17,537 nt of DNA from HGM04593 sp045578665 (GCA_045578665.1 JAZNKR010000192.1:1-17537); one strand, 5' to 3'. Counted from the stretch's first letter, positions 7,157 through 15,194 are shown. Notes: a model not told the origin generated them from the letters alone. Program-made: numbers and translations.

Positions 7157-8579
7157 ACAGAAGAATAGAGAATCCGAGGAACGATGAGCCTCCGTAGCTG
7201 AAGAAAGGCAACGGGATGCCGATGACGGGGGTTATTCCAAGCACCATTCCTATATTGATGAAGAAATGGAAGAAGAAGATGGATACAAGAGAGTATCCGT
7301 AGACTCTTCCGAACGTGTCGTTCTGTCTCTCGGCGAGCACAAGCAACCGCAGTACGAATGCAATGAAGACGGCGAGTACGAATGTCGAGCCTATGAATCC
7401 CTGCTCCTCGCCTATGGTGCAGAAGATGAAGTCTGTGTCCTGCTCGGGGACATATTTCAGTTTTGTCTGTGTGCCGTCGAGGAATCCCTTTCCCATGAGT
7501 CCGCCCGAGCCTATCGCAATCTTTGACTGATGCACATTGTAGCCGGCTCCGGCAAGGTCCTCCTTCAGACCAAGAAGCACCTCTATGCGCACCTTCTGGT
7601 GTGCTTTCATCACATTGTTGAATACATAGTCGCATGAGTGGAAAAAGAGCACCGAAACAATGATGAATAGTGCCGTCCATGCAAGTTTTCCCTCCCTGCC
7701 GATGCGTGCCCTTATGAGCAGATAGATAATGTCGAGTGCAAGAAGCAGGTATTGTACAATCAATATGTTGAATGCGAAAAGATAGACAGCCACCCAATAT
7801 GCGATGAGTGAGACTGCTGTGTTGGCGGCAAGAATGATGTAGGCTGTACGTTTATCCTTGCACCAGAAGAGTGTCATGCCTGCGGCAAATATCTGTATGA
7901 TGGCAGTTACCGCGTAGTGTCCCACAGACACGGGCAACTGTTCGAACGTCACAGTCTCATATCCTATTCCCACAACGAAATAGACGACAGCACTGATGGC
8001 AGAGAGCAGCACGATACCGGTCATTCCCTCGCGGTAGAGCACTATGAAGAACGACAGGTAGACAAGGGCGCTTCCCGTCTCGTTCTGGCAGATGATGACT
8101 ATGAGCGGCATAAGTATTATCGCCAGGCACTTAAGGAAGTTCTTGCTGTCGTTGAGCTTGAAGCCGTATCTGTTCATCAGCGCTGCAAGCGCGAGCGTAG
8201 TGCCGAACTTCATGAATTCGGCAGGCTGTATGCCGAACGAGCCGATGGTAATCCACGACCGCGAGCCTTTGATGTCTTTCGAAATGAATATGGTTATTAT
8301 ACCCAAGACGATGAGTGCAGGATATATGAATTTTGCCGCAAACTCGTAGCTGCGTTTGTCGATGAACATGAGCACGGCTCCTGCTATAAGGGATATTCCC
8401 ATCCACATGGCCTGTTTGCCGGTTCTCTCAGTGATAGCGAAAAATTCGAGGATGTCGCTCTTGAGGTAACTGTTGCCTGCACCGCAGATTGCCAACCACC
8501 CCATGATGCCGAGTGCAAGGTAGAGCAAGAGGGTGGTCTTGTCTACCATCTGAAATATGTTACCTTTCCGTTTCTCCAT
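7119..8579 (-). CDS. rodA: RodA, SEDS peptidoglycan glycosyltransferase
   Basis: RodA polymerises lipid II into glycan strands in the inner membrane together with PBP2. The 486-aa polytopic protein has the SEDS signatures SRSWITIGSFGIQPAEFMK (about 106-124), GSGGLMGKGFLDGTQT (about 357-372), VPEQDTDFIF (377-386), whose Asp383 matches the catalytic Asp as I recall the family, and PLPFFSYGGSS near the end. It is about 100 residues longer than E. coli RodA; the extra length lies at about residues 185-310 and is strongly hydrophobic, suggesting added helices. Its 5' end overlaps mrdA by 20 nt, and its 3' end overlaps convergent gldH by 38 bp. It is the last gene of the purH-mre unit. Confidence 0.95.
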   Translation of the reverse strand: MEKRKGNIFQMVDKTTLLLYLALGIMGWLAICGAGNSYLKSDILEFFAITERTGKQAMWMGISLIAGAVLMFIDKRSYEFAAKFIYPALIVLGIITIFISKDIKGSRSWITIGSFGIQPAEFMKFGTTLALAALMNRYGFKLNDSKNFLKCLAIILMPLIVIICQNETGSALVYLSFFIVLYREGMTGIVLLSAISAVVYFVVGIGYETVTFEQLPVSVGHYAVTAIIQIFAAGMTLFWCKDKRTAYIILAANTAVSLIAYWVAVYLFAFNILIVQYLLLALDIIYLLIRARIGREGKLAWTALFIIVSVLFFHSCDYVFNNVMKAHQKVRIEVLLGLKEDLAGAGYNVHQSKIAIGSGGLMGKGFLDGTQTKLKYVPEQDTDFIFCTIGEEQGFIGSTFVLAVFIAFVLRLLVLAERQNDTFGRVYGYSLVSIFFFHFFINIGMVLGITPVIGIPLPFFSYGGSSFLGFSILLFSFLRIDAERER

Positions 8580-10407
8580 AGTGTATGATTCTATTCTGCA
8601 TTTCGTCGGCCTTTATCTTGCTCGATTCGGATAGCTCTCCCTTGAGGTACTGCTCCATGAGAAGCGTGCCTATGGGCACAGCGTATGTGGCGCCGAAGCC
8701 TCCGTTCTCAACATATACGGCAAGTGCAATCTTGGGCTCTTTCATAGGTGCGAATCCTATGAATGCCGAGTGGTCTTTTCCTTTGTTCTGTGCCGTTCCG
8801 GTCTTTCCGCACACTTCGATGTCGGGGATGTTTGCGCCGCGGCAGGTTCCGGCAAGCACAGCCTGACGCATTCCTGCAACCACCGACTCGTATGCCTTGC
8901 TCGATGCCATTGTGGTGCGCGGGGTGCGATATTGCGCAGCGAGGGTGTCGTTCTCCACGTTCTTCACCACGTGGGGAGTGATGTATTTGCCTCTGTTGGC
9001 TATGGTGGCGCAGAGGTTGGCTATCTGCAGGGGGGTGAGTGTAACCTCGCCCTGCCCGATGGCTATACTGATGACGGTGAGTCCGTTCCATGAGGCACGG
9101 TATGCCTTGTCGTAGAATTGTGCGTTGGGTATCATTCCGCGCACCTCGCCGGGGAGGTCCACTCCGAGCTTGTAGCCGAATCCCATCGAAACCATGTAGT
9201 CGCGCCATACGTTCATCGCCTTCTGCACCTTACCATATTTGTTGGAGGAGAGCATGCGCAGCAGTCCCCAGCAGAAATAGCCGTTGCACGAGGTGGCAAT
9301 GGCAGGTATCAGCGGCAGAGGAGCGGGGTGGGGGTGGCAGCCTACGCGCAATCCTGCATGCACGAATCCTCCATGACAAGGGAAGGGTGTGTTCTCGGTT
9401 ATTATCCCCTCCTCGAGAAAGGTTAGTGCCTGTGAGGTCTTGAAGGTGGAGCCGGGAGGATAGGTTCCCATTATCGCACGGTTGAGCAGCGGCTTGCGCT
9501 TGTCGTTGGCGAGTTTCTTGTGGTTGGCACCACGTTGTCTGCCCACAAGTATGTGCGGGTCGTAGGATGGCGAGGATACCATGCAGAGAATTTCGCCCGT
9601 TTCGGGCTCTATTGCCACTATGCTGCCAATCTTGTTCTGCATCAGACGTTCGCCGAGACGCTGCAACTCTATGTCTATGCCCAGAGTGAGGTCTTTTCCA
9701 CGCTCGGGTACCGTGTCGAACTCTCCGTTGCGGTATTTGCCCTGTATGCGTCCGTGGGCATCGCGCAACAGCATCTCTACGCCTTTCTTTCCGCGGAGTG
9801 CCTTCTCGTAGGAGGCTTCGAGCCCTTGTGTGCCTATGTAGTCGCCGCGTACATAGTAGCTGTCCTGTTCCAGTCTCTTGGGCGAAACCTCGCCTATGTC
9901 GCCGAGGATTACACCTGCGGCATCGCATGAGTATTGGCGTATGGAGCGTTTCTGTATGTAGAATCCGGGGAAACGGAACAGTTTCTCCTGGAACATGGCA
10001 AACTCTTCGGCAGACAATTGGTTCATGAAGAGCTGTTGTGTGTAGGGGGAGTAACCGGGATTGTAGCGCGGGTTCCTGACATCTGCCATGCGCTTGTCGA
10101 ACTCTTCGCGTGTGATGTTGAGCGCCCGGCACAGTTCAAGGGTGTCGAGTTTGCCTTTTACCTCGCGGGGAACGAACATGATGTCGTATGCCGGCTGGTT
10201 GTAAACGAGCAGTTCGCCGTTGCGGTCGTATATCAGTCCGCGCGAGGGGTAAATGGTCTTCTTGTAGAATGCGTTGCTGTCGGCGGCGCTCTTGTATTCG
10301 TCGCTCATTATCTGTAGCGTGAAGAGCCTTGCAACGTAAACTAAGAATACGATTATTATTGTTGCGCCGAGTATGTATTTCCTGTGCTCGAATGTGTAGT
10401 CGTTCAT
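8560..10407 (-). CDS. mrdA: Penicillin-binding protein 2 (elongasome transpeptidase)
   Basis: This class B PBP cross-links side-wall peptidoglycan in the periplasm, paired with RodA. A single N-terminal membrane helix (about 11-32) is followed by the dimerisation/pedestal domain, with YPSRGLIYDRNGELL at about 53-67. The transpeptidase domain has all three active-site motifs: S320-TFK, S373-CN and K535-TG. The 615 aa are normal for PBP2. Its start overlaps the mreD stop by 4 nt and its stop overlaps the rodA start by 20 nt, so coupled translation is likely. It is a beta-lactam target, especially of PBP2-selective compounds such as mecillinam (family knowledge). Confidence 0.95.
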   Translation of the reverse strand: MNDYTFEHRKYILGATIIIVFLVYVARLFTLQIMSDEYKSAADSNAFYKKTIYPSRGLIYDRNGELLVYNQPAYDIMFVPREVKGKLDTLELCRALNITREEFDKRMADVRNPRYNPGYSPYTQQLFMNQLSAEEFAMFQEKLFRFPGFYIQKRSIRQYSCDAAGVILGDIGEVSPKRLEQDSYYVRGDYIGTQGLEASYEKALRGKKGVEMLLRDAHGRIQGKYRNGEFDTVPERGKDLTLGIDIELQRLGERLMQNKIGSIVAIEPETGEILCMVSSPSYDPHILVGRQRGANHKKLANDKRKPLLNRAIMGTYPPGSTFKTSQALTFLEEGIITENTPFPCHGGFVHAGLRVGCHPHPAPLPLIPAIATSCNGYFCWGLLRMLSSNKYGKVQKAMNVWRDYMVSMGFGYKLGVDLPGEVRGMIPNAQFYDKAYRASWNGLTVISIAIGQGEVTLTPLQIANLCATIANRGKYITPHVVKNVENDTLAAQYRTPRTTMASSKAYESVVAGMRQAVLAGTCRGANIPDIEVCGKTGTAQNKGKDHSAFIGFAPMKEPKIALAVYVENGGFGATYAVPIGTLLMEQYLKGELSESSKIKADEMQNRIIHYGETER

Positions 10408-10910
10408 TTTCCCTGTCCGTTGAAACCTTCAAACACAATGATAAAGAGTAGTGTCAGCAGTGTGCTGCCTGCTGTGCTTATGAGCAGGTGCAGCGGCATG
10501 CTGAATGTGAAAAGCTCCAACGCAAAGAGTGTGAACGAGAAGAGCAGGGTGCATATTGCCGCATAGCTCACATATGAGCCCCACCGCAGCACCTTTGTAC
10601 CCGGGATGAGGTCTTCGTTTATTCCGTTGGGGATGAACATTGCAAGTATATAGTTGCGCAGGAATGCGACCAGGGTGGCTGCGGCAGCGTTTATGCCCGG
10701 GGTGTTGCCGAAGATGTCGACGGTTAGCCCCAGTGCAAATGCCCATATCATCTGTTCGCCTCGCGTGGCGAAGCGGGGCATCTTCAGTATGAAGAGCAGG
10801 TATATGTATACAGTCGCATATCCGAACAGGTGTATGTGTCCGAACAGCAGTGCCTGCACGGCTGCGAGTATGATGAAATATTTCAGACGATTCAGGAAGT
10901 TGCGCATCAT
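10404..10910 (-). CDS. mreD: MreD, rod-shape determining membrane protein
   Basis: This 168-aa protein has about five predicted membrane helices and no catalytic motif. Sequence identity within MreD is always low, so the call leans on size, topology and a position exactly between mreC and mrdA. The stretch WAFALGLTVDIFGNTPGINA resembles the conserved MreD segment with an Asp in the middle of a helix. MreD binds MreC in the inner membrane and modulates its activation of PBP2. Four-nt overlaps with both neighbours indicate tight co-translation. Confidence 0.85.
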   Translation of the reverse strand: MMRNFLNRLKYFIILAAVQALLFGHIHLFGYATVYIYLLFILKMPRFATRGEQMIWAFALGLTVDIFGNTPGINAAAATLVAFLRNYILAMFIPNGINEDLIPGTKVLRWGSYVSYAAICTLLFSFTLFALELFTFSMPLHLLISTAGSTLLTLLFIIVFEGFNGQGK

Positions 10911-11761
10911 TTATCCTTTTTTGCTGCTTGTTTTTCTAAATTCTTCTGCTCTTCGTGCCCTTCGTTGCCTACAAGGAATACTGTTGTGAGACTCGAGAAG
11001 TCGGTGAAGAGTTTCACCCTTACGGTGTAGAACATTCCATCGGCAGAGTCTTCTATCTTCTCCACAGTTCCTATGGGCAGTCCGCCGGGGAATATAGAGG
11101 AGAATCCGCTGGTTACGACCGTGTCGCCGGTGGTGAATTGTGCGTAGCGTGGAAGGTCTACCAGAGTGGAGTAGCGCGGGTCGCCTCCGTCCCAGCTGAG
11201 TGAACAGAAACTGTCGCTTCCCTTGACGCGGCAACTGATGCTGCTCTTGCTGTTGAGCAGGGGGATGACGAGTGCCCTGCTTCTTGAAGCAAGATAGACG
11301 ACGCCTACAATGCCGTCGCTGTTGAATACGCCCATCTCCGCATGCACTCCGTCGTCGGTTCCCTTGTTAAGGGTGATGAAGTTGTTGACCTTGTTCAGCG
11401 AGTTGTTTATTACGTTTGCGGTAAGGAACTCATATTCCGAGGAGATTCCTTCGATGATGGATGCGTCTTTCAGCATTTCGCTGTTCTTGTATTCGGTGAG
11501 CTGCTCCTTTAGCTCGGATACCTCGCGTGTGAGCGCAAGGTTCTGTGCCACAAGTCCGTCGTTCTCCTTTGTCAGATGGAAGTATCTGTTGGCATCCATG
11601 AAGACGCTGTAGACATTGCCTGCAATGCTGCCTGCGGAGGTGAAGAATGTAGCTCCCTGGTAGTTGTTGAAACGTACCATAAGCACAAGACTGATTCCCT
11701 CTAAAAGCAAGAGGAGGAACCAGTCGTTGTGTTTTACGAGAAAGTTGAATAGTGTACGCAC
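10907..11761 (-). CDS. mreC: MreC, rod-shape determining protein
   Basis: This is a bitopic inner-membrane protein that links MreB to the periplasmic synthases and activates PBP2. The 284 aa show one hydrophobic helix at about 14-29, a predicted coiled coil at about 62-92 rich in Leu and Glu, and the beta-rich periplasmic domain with GIVGVVYLASRSRALVIPLL and VVTSGFSSIFPGGLPIGTVE; the latter is a hallmark of the family. The C-terminus is a charged tail with Glu and Lys. It starts 12 nt after mreB. Confidence 0.93.
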   Translation of the reverse strand: MRTLFNFLVKHNDWFLLLLLEGISLVLMVRFNNYQGATFFTSAGSIAGNVYSVFMDANRYFHLTKENDGLVAQNLALTREVSELKEQLTEYKNSEMLKDASIIEGISSEYEFLTANVINNSLNKVNNFITLNKGTDDGVHAEMGVFNSDGIVGVVYLASRSRALVIPLLNSKSSISCRVKGSDSFCSLSWDGGDPRYSTLVDLPRYAQFTTGDTVVTSGFSSIFPGGLPIGTVEKIEDSADGMFYTVRVKLFTDFSSLTTVFLVGNEGHEEQKNLEKQAAKKDK

Positions 11762-11773
11762 TTCTTTCGCTTC

Positions 11774-12790
11774 TTATCTCATGAGGAATGGATAGTTCAG
11801 ATCCCTGAGCGCGAGTGAAGTTCCCTTTGCAACGCAGTACAAAGGATCTTCGGCAACGTGGAACGGGATGTTTATCTTGTCCGAGAATCGTTTTGCAAGA
11901 CCGCGAAGCAGTGCTCCACCGCCGGCAAGGTAGATACCGTTGTGTACAATGTCGGCATAGAGTTCGGGAGGAGTGCTCTCGAGTGCGCTTATTATGGCAT
12001 TCTCAATCTTGATGATTGATTTGTCGATACAGTGTGCAATCTCCTGGTAGCATACGGGCACCTCGATGGGCATTGCTGTGATTCTGTTGGGACCGTGAAC
12101 GATGAATTCCTGCGGTGCATCGTCGCCGAGCTCTGTGAGTGCCGAGCCAACATGAATCTTGATGCGCTCTGCCATACGTTCACTGACACGTACATTGTGC
12201 TGGCGGCTCATGTACTCCTGTATGTCGGCTGTGAAGTCGTCGCCGGCGGTGCGGAGAGAACCGTTGGAAACGATACCTCCGAGTGATATTACGGCAATCT
12301 CTGTGGAGCCGCCACCTATGTCTACCACCATGTTTCCTTCGGGGGCTGTAACATCGAGTCCGATACCCAATGCCGAAGCCATGGGCTCGTAGATGAGATA
12401 TACGTCGCGACCGCCTGCATGCTCTGCAGAGTCGCGCACGGCACGGAGTTCAACCTCGGTAGAGCCGTAGGGGACGCCTATGACCATACGCAGGTTGGGG
12501 GTGTATAACTTGTTGCCCAGATTTACCTTTCCTATCATTCCGCGCATCATCTGCTCGCAGGCATAGAAGTCGGCAATGACTCCATCGCGCAAGGGACGTA
12601 TGGTGTGTATGTTGGGATTGGTCTTCTCGTGCATCTGCTTTGCCTTCTCACCCACGGCAATCATCTTCTTGGAGTTGTCCATCGCTACAACCGATGGCTC
12701 GTCCACGACGATTTTGCCTTTGTACATGATGATGGTGTTGGCAGTACCGAGGTCTATTGCTATTTCTTCTGTGAATGAAAAAAGACCCAT
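11774..12790 (-). CDS. mreB: MreB, actin-like cell-shape protein
   Basis: MreB forms membrane-bound antiparallel filaments that position the elongation machinery. The 338 aa carry the actin-fold nucleotide motifs: phosphate 1 DLGTANT (13-19), YEPMASALG with the catalytic-type E135, phosphate 2 VVDIGGGSTE (155-164) and the adenosine motif LAGGGALLRG (288-297). The N-terminus MGLFSFTEEIAIDLG begins like typical MreB, with a short hydrophobic patch. It lies 30 nt after purH and 12 nt before mreC, so it appears to depend on the purH promoter unless one lies inside purH. Confidence 0.97.
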   Translation of the reverse strand: MGLFSFTEEIAIDLGTANTIIMYKGKIVVDEPSVVAMDNSKKMIAVGEKAKQMHEKTNPNIHTIRPLRDGVIADFYACEQMMRGMIGKVNLGNKLYTPNLRMVIGVPYGSTEVELRAVRDSAEHAGGRDVYLIYEPMASALGIGLDVTAPEGNMVVDIGGGSTEIAVISLGGIVSNGSLRTAGDDFTADIQEYMSRQHNVRVSERMAERIKIHVGSALTELGDDAPQEFIVHGPNRITAMPIEVPVCYQEIAHCIDKSIIKIENAIISALESTPPELYADIVHNGIYLAGGGALLRGLAKRFSDKINIPFHVAEDPLYCVAKGTSLALRDLNYPFLMR

Positions 12791-12820
12791 TGTTCGTCTG
12801 TTGTTTTTTTAAGGTTCTGA

Positions 12821-14347
12821 TTAATGTTTGAAGTGGCGGAACCCGGTTGTAACCATTGCCATTTCGTTTGCATCGCAGTATTCTACCGAGAGGTTGTCCT
12901 TGATTGAACCGCCCGGGTGAATTACAGCTGTTACACCTGCGTTGTGTGCAATCTCAACACAGTCGGGGAAGGGGAAGAATGCGTCGCTTGCCATCACAGC
13001 ACCTTCGAGTGAGAAGCCGAATGTTCCGGCCTTTTCGATTGCATGCTTCAGAGCGTCAACACGTGAAGTCTGTCCTACGCCGCTTGCAATGAGCTGTTTG
13101 TTCTTTGCAAGCACAATGGCGTTACTCTTGCTCTGTTTCACAATCTTGTTGGCGAAGAGCATGTCTTCTACTTCGCTTGCTGTGGGAGCCACCTTTGTTA
13201 CCTGTGTGAGGTCCTCGGGTGTCTCAATCTTTGCATCTCTCTCCTGAACAAGTACACCGTTGAGTACGTTGCGGAAGGTCTTTGCGGGCTGTACGAGGGC
13301 TTTCTGCACGAGGATGATACGGTTCTTCTTCTGTGTGAGTACCTCGATGGCGTCAACGTCGTAGTCGGGCGCGATGATTACCTCGAAGAAGATCTTGTTT
13401 ATCTCCTCTGCTGTAGCCTTGTCAACGGGCTTGTTGGTGATGAGCACACCGCCGAATGCCGATACGGGGTCGCCTGCGAGGGCATCTTTCCATGCTTCGA
13501 TGAGTGTGGGGCGTGATGCGAGTCCGCAAGCGTTGTTGTGCTTGAGGATGGCAAATGTTGTCTCGTCGCCGAATTCTGCGATGAGGTCAACTGCAGCGTT
13601 GATGTCGAGCAGGTTGTTGTAAGAAATCTCCTTGCCGTGAATCTGGTCGAAAATCTCCTTGAAGTTGCCGTAGAAAGCACCCTTCTGATGGGGGTTCTCA
13701 CCGTAACGGAGTGACATGGGGCTGTCCTGTGTGTAGCGGAATGCGCTCTCCTCTTCTTTGTCGAAGTAGTTGAAGATGGCTGAATCGTAGTGTGATGAAA
13801 CACCGAATGCCTCGCGTGCGAAGAAACGACGCTCTTCGAGTGTTGTCTGTGCGCCGTTGCTGTTGAGAATGTCGGCAAGGGGCTTGTACTGTGCCTGGCT
13901 GGCTACAATAACTACATCCTTGAAGTTCTTTGCTGCTGCACGAATGAGCGAGATGCCGCCTATGTCAATCTTCTCAATGATGTCTGCTTCGGGTGCGCCC
14001 GATGCTACGGTCTTCTCAAAGGGGTAGAGGTCTACGATTACGAGGTCAACCATGGGGATCTCATACTGTGCAGCCTGCTGGTTGTCCTGTTCGTTGTCGC
14101 GACGTGCAAGGATACCGCCGAATACTTTGGGGTGGAGTGTCTTTACACGACCACCGAGGATTGAGGGGTAACCGGTGAGGTCCTCAACAGCTTCGCAGGG
14201 TATACCCAACGATTCGATGAATTTCTGTGTACCGCCGGTTGATATTAACTTTACTCCATTTGCGTGGAGTGATTTTATAATCTCGTCAAGTCCGTCTTTG
14301 TGGAATACGGAAACCAGTGCGCTTTCAATCTTTTTTGTTGTTGACAT
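12821..14347 (-). CDS. purH: Bifunctional AICAR transformylase/IMP cyclohydrolase
   Basis: PurH catalyses the last two steps of IMP synthesis, using 10-formyl-THF. The start at 14347 gives 508 aa, the usual length. The frame is open a further 19 codons upstream, but homology begins at STTKKIESALVSVFHKDGL. The N-terminal cyclohydrolase domain has LISTGGTQ (34-41) and GRVKTLHP (66-73). The C-terminal transformylase domain has RYGENPHQK (214-222), NLLDINAA, and ILKHNNACG with the catalytic K269-H270 pair, then SDAFFPFPD and a final HPGGSIKD. It opens the unit with mreB-mreC-mreD-mrdA-rodA. A 14348-14500 leader contains a GC-rich hairpin. Confidence 0.97.
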   Translation of the reverse strand: MSTTKKIESALVSVFHKDGLDEIIKSLHANGVKLISTGGTQKFIESLGIPCEAVEDLTGYPSILGGRVKTLHPKVFGGILARRDNEQDNQQAAQYEIPMVDLVIVDLYPFEKTVASGAPEADIIEKIDIGGISLIRAAAKNFKDVVIVASQAQYKPLADILNSNGAQTTLEERRFFAREAFGVSSHYDSAIFNYFDKEEESAFRYTQDSPMSLRYGENPHQKGAFYGNFKEIFDQIHGKEISYNNLLDINAAVDLIAEFGDETTFAILKHNNACGLASRPTLIEAWKDALAGDPVSAFGGVLITNKPVDKATAEEINKIFFEVIIAPDYDVDAIEVLTQKKNRIILVQKALVQPAKTFRNVLNGVLVQERDAKIETPEDLTQVTKVAPTASEVEDMLFANKIVKQSKSNAIVLAKNKQLIASGVGQTSRVDALKHAIEKAGTFGFSLEGAVMASDAFFPFPDCVEIAHNAGVTAVIHPGGSIKDNLSVEYCDANEMAMVTTGFRHFKH

Positions 14348-14446
14348 TGTTCTATCTGATTGTGGTTTATATACTACGGTTATTGTTATGAAAATAAGCG
14401 ACATAATCAGATGGTCTTCATCGTCATCATGCCGTACTCTATTCCA

Positions 14447-14474
14447 GCCCGTCGGGGTGCCTTCGCACGCGGGC
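14447..14474 (-). promoter_or_regulatory. GC-rich hairpin in the purH leader
   Basis: GCCCG (14447-14451) pairs with CGGGC (14470-14474). Inside, GTGC (14457-14460) pairs with GCAC (14465-14468) across a CTTC loop. It lies between the purH -7 element and the start codon, so it would be in the leader RNA, about 100 nt before the ATG. A T-rich run follows it only on the plus strand, where no gene needs terminating. It is not recognisable as a known riboswitch. Confidence 0.45.
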
Positions 14475-14486
14475 GGTTTTCTTTTG

Positions 14487-14494
14487 CAAAGATA
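14487..14494 (-). promoter_or_regulatory. Predicted -7 element of purH
   Basis: On the minus strand this reads TATCTTTG, a full match to TAnnTTTG, and it is the best candidate upstream of purH. No good TTTG is seen 19-21 nt further upstream, so the assignment is tentative. It would give a leader of about 130 nt. The same octamer recurs in every unit of the neighbouring tandem array on the other strand. Confidence 0.4.
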
Positions 14495-14587
14495 CTCTTT
14501 TGTTTGGAATATTATAGTATTATTGATGCTAATTTTTGCACTATTTTTTGTTGTTTGTGTTGCTGTTTTTATTTTTCTTTGGAATTT

Positions 14588-15173
14588 GATTTATCTTTGC
14601 GGTAAACCGCGAAGATGTTCTTCACTCGCTGTGAAAAATTCAAGCGAGCTTGATATTTCTCGCTCGTTTAATTTATCTTTGAGGTAAACCTCGAAGATGT
14701 TCTTCACTCGCTGTGAAAAATCCAAGCAAGCTTGATATTTCTCGCTCGTTTGCTTTATCTTTGCGACAAGTCGCGAAGATGGCTTTCACTCGCTGTGAAA
14801 AATTCAAGCGAGCTTGATATTTCTCGCTCGTTTGCTTTATCTTTGCGACAAGTTGCGAAGATGGCTTTCACTCGCTGTGAAAAATCCAAGCAAGCTTGAA
14901 ATTTCTCGCTCGTTTAATTTATCTTTGAGGTAAACCTCGAAGATGTTCTTCACTCGCTGTGAAAAATTCAAGCAGGCTTGATATTTCTCGCTCGTTTAAT
15001 TTATCTTTGCGACAAGTCGCGAAGATGTTCTTCACTCGCTGTGAAAAATTCAAGCGAGCTTGATATTTCTCGCTCGTTTAATTTATCTTTGCGACAAGTC
15101 GCGAAGATGTTCTTCACTCGCTGTGAAAAATTCAAGCGAGCTTGATATTTCTCGCTCGTTTAATTTATCTTTG
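14588..15173 (+). repeat. Array of seven 82-bp tandem repeats plus a truncated eighth copy
   Basis: Units start with TTTATCTTTG at 14590, 14672, 14754, 14836, 14918, 15000 and 15082, exactly 82 bp apart; a last TTTATCTTTG at 15164 then diverges. Units 6 and 7 are identical and the others differ at a few sites. Each unit holds three inverted repeats. The first begins in TTTATCTTTG and has arms ATCTT-T-Gnnnn and nnnnC-G-AAGAT around AA. The second is TTCAC-TCGCT-GTGAA, invariant. The third has arms based on TCAAGC and GCTTGA around 2 nt. In the first hairpin, five base pairs change in a compensated manner between units. There is no open frame, since 82 is not divisible by 3 and stops recur. Confidence 0.95.
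15141..15173 (+). promoter_or_regulatory. Predicted promoter of the flavodiiron gene, carried by the last repeat copy
   Basis: CTTG (15141-15144), 21 nt, then TATCTTTG (15166-15173) fit the Bacteroidetes promoter consensus with one mismatch in the upstream box. Transcription should start near 15178-15182, about 42 nt before the ATG at 15223. The same CTTG-N21-TATCTTTG arrangement recurs at each inner unit boundary (for example 14649-14652 with 14674-14681), giving six further potential promoters; unit 1 has the -7 box but no evident partner. Confidence 0.6.
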
Positions 15174-15177
15174 CCGG

Positions 15178-15194
15178 AACATTCCAGGAATGTT
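15178..15194. promoter_or_regulatory. 17-nt perfect palindrome at the predicted transcription start, candidate operator
   Basis: AACATTCC and GGAATGTT flank a single central A. It begins 4 nt after the -7 box and would cover the start of transcription, a typical repressor position. It does not match the CRP/FNR or Rex consensus as I know them, so the regulator is unknown. It occupies the place that the first hairpin holds in every other repeat unit. Confidence 0.5.

Larger units (their letters stand above)
14348..14587. other. Non-coding gap between purH and the tandem array
   Basis: This 240-bp stretch contains the purH leader and, at about 14495-14587, a T-rich (plus strand) segment. No credible gene is seen. 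On the minus strand a 7-codon frame MMTMKTI (ATG at about 14432) could be read in the leader; I attach no weight to it. Confidence 0.6.

Noticed and set aside
14470..14486. Rho-independent terminator on the plus strand (GC stem followed by T-rich run)
   Set aside because: No plus-strand gene ends here and the T run is broken; more likely part of the purH leader.
14348..14500. ZTP (pfl) riboswitch in front of purH
   Set aside because: A hairpin is present but the conserved segments and pseudoknot expected of the class are not recognisable.
14590..15163. Peptide encoded by the 82-bp repeats
   Set aside because: The unit length shifts frame each copy, and stop codons occur in every unit.
14588..15173. 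The array as a CRISPR locus
   Set aside because: The whole 82-bp unit repeats with no unique spacers, and there are no cas genes nearby.
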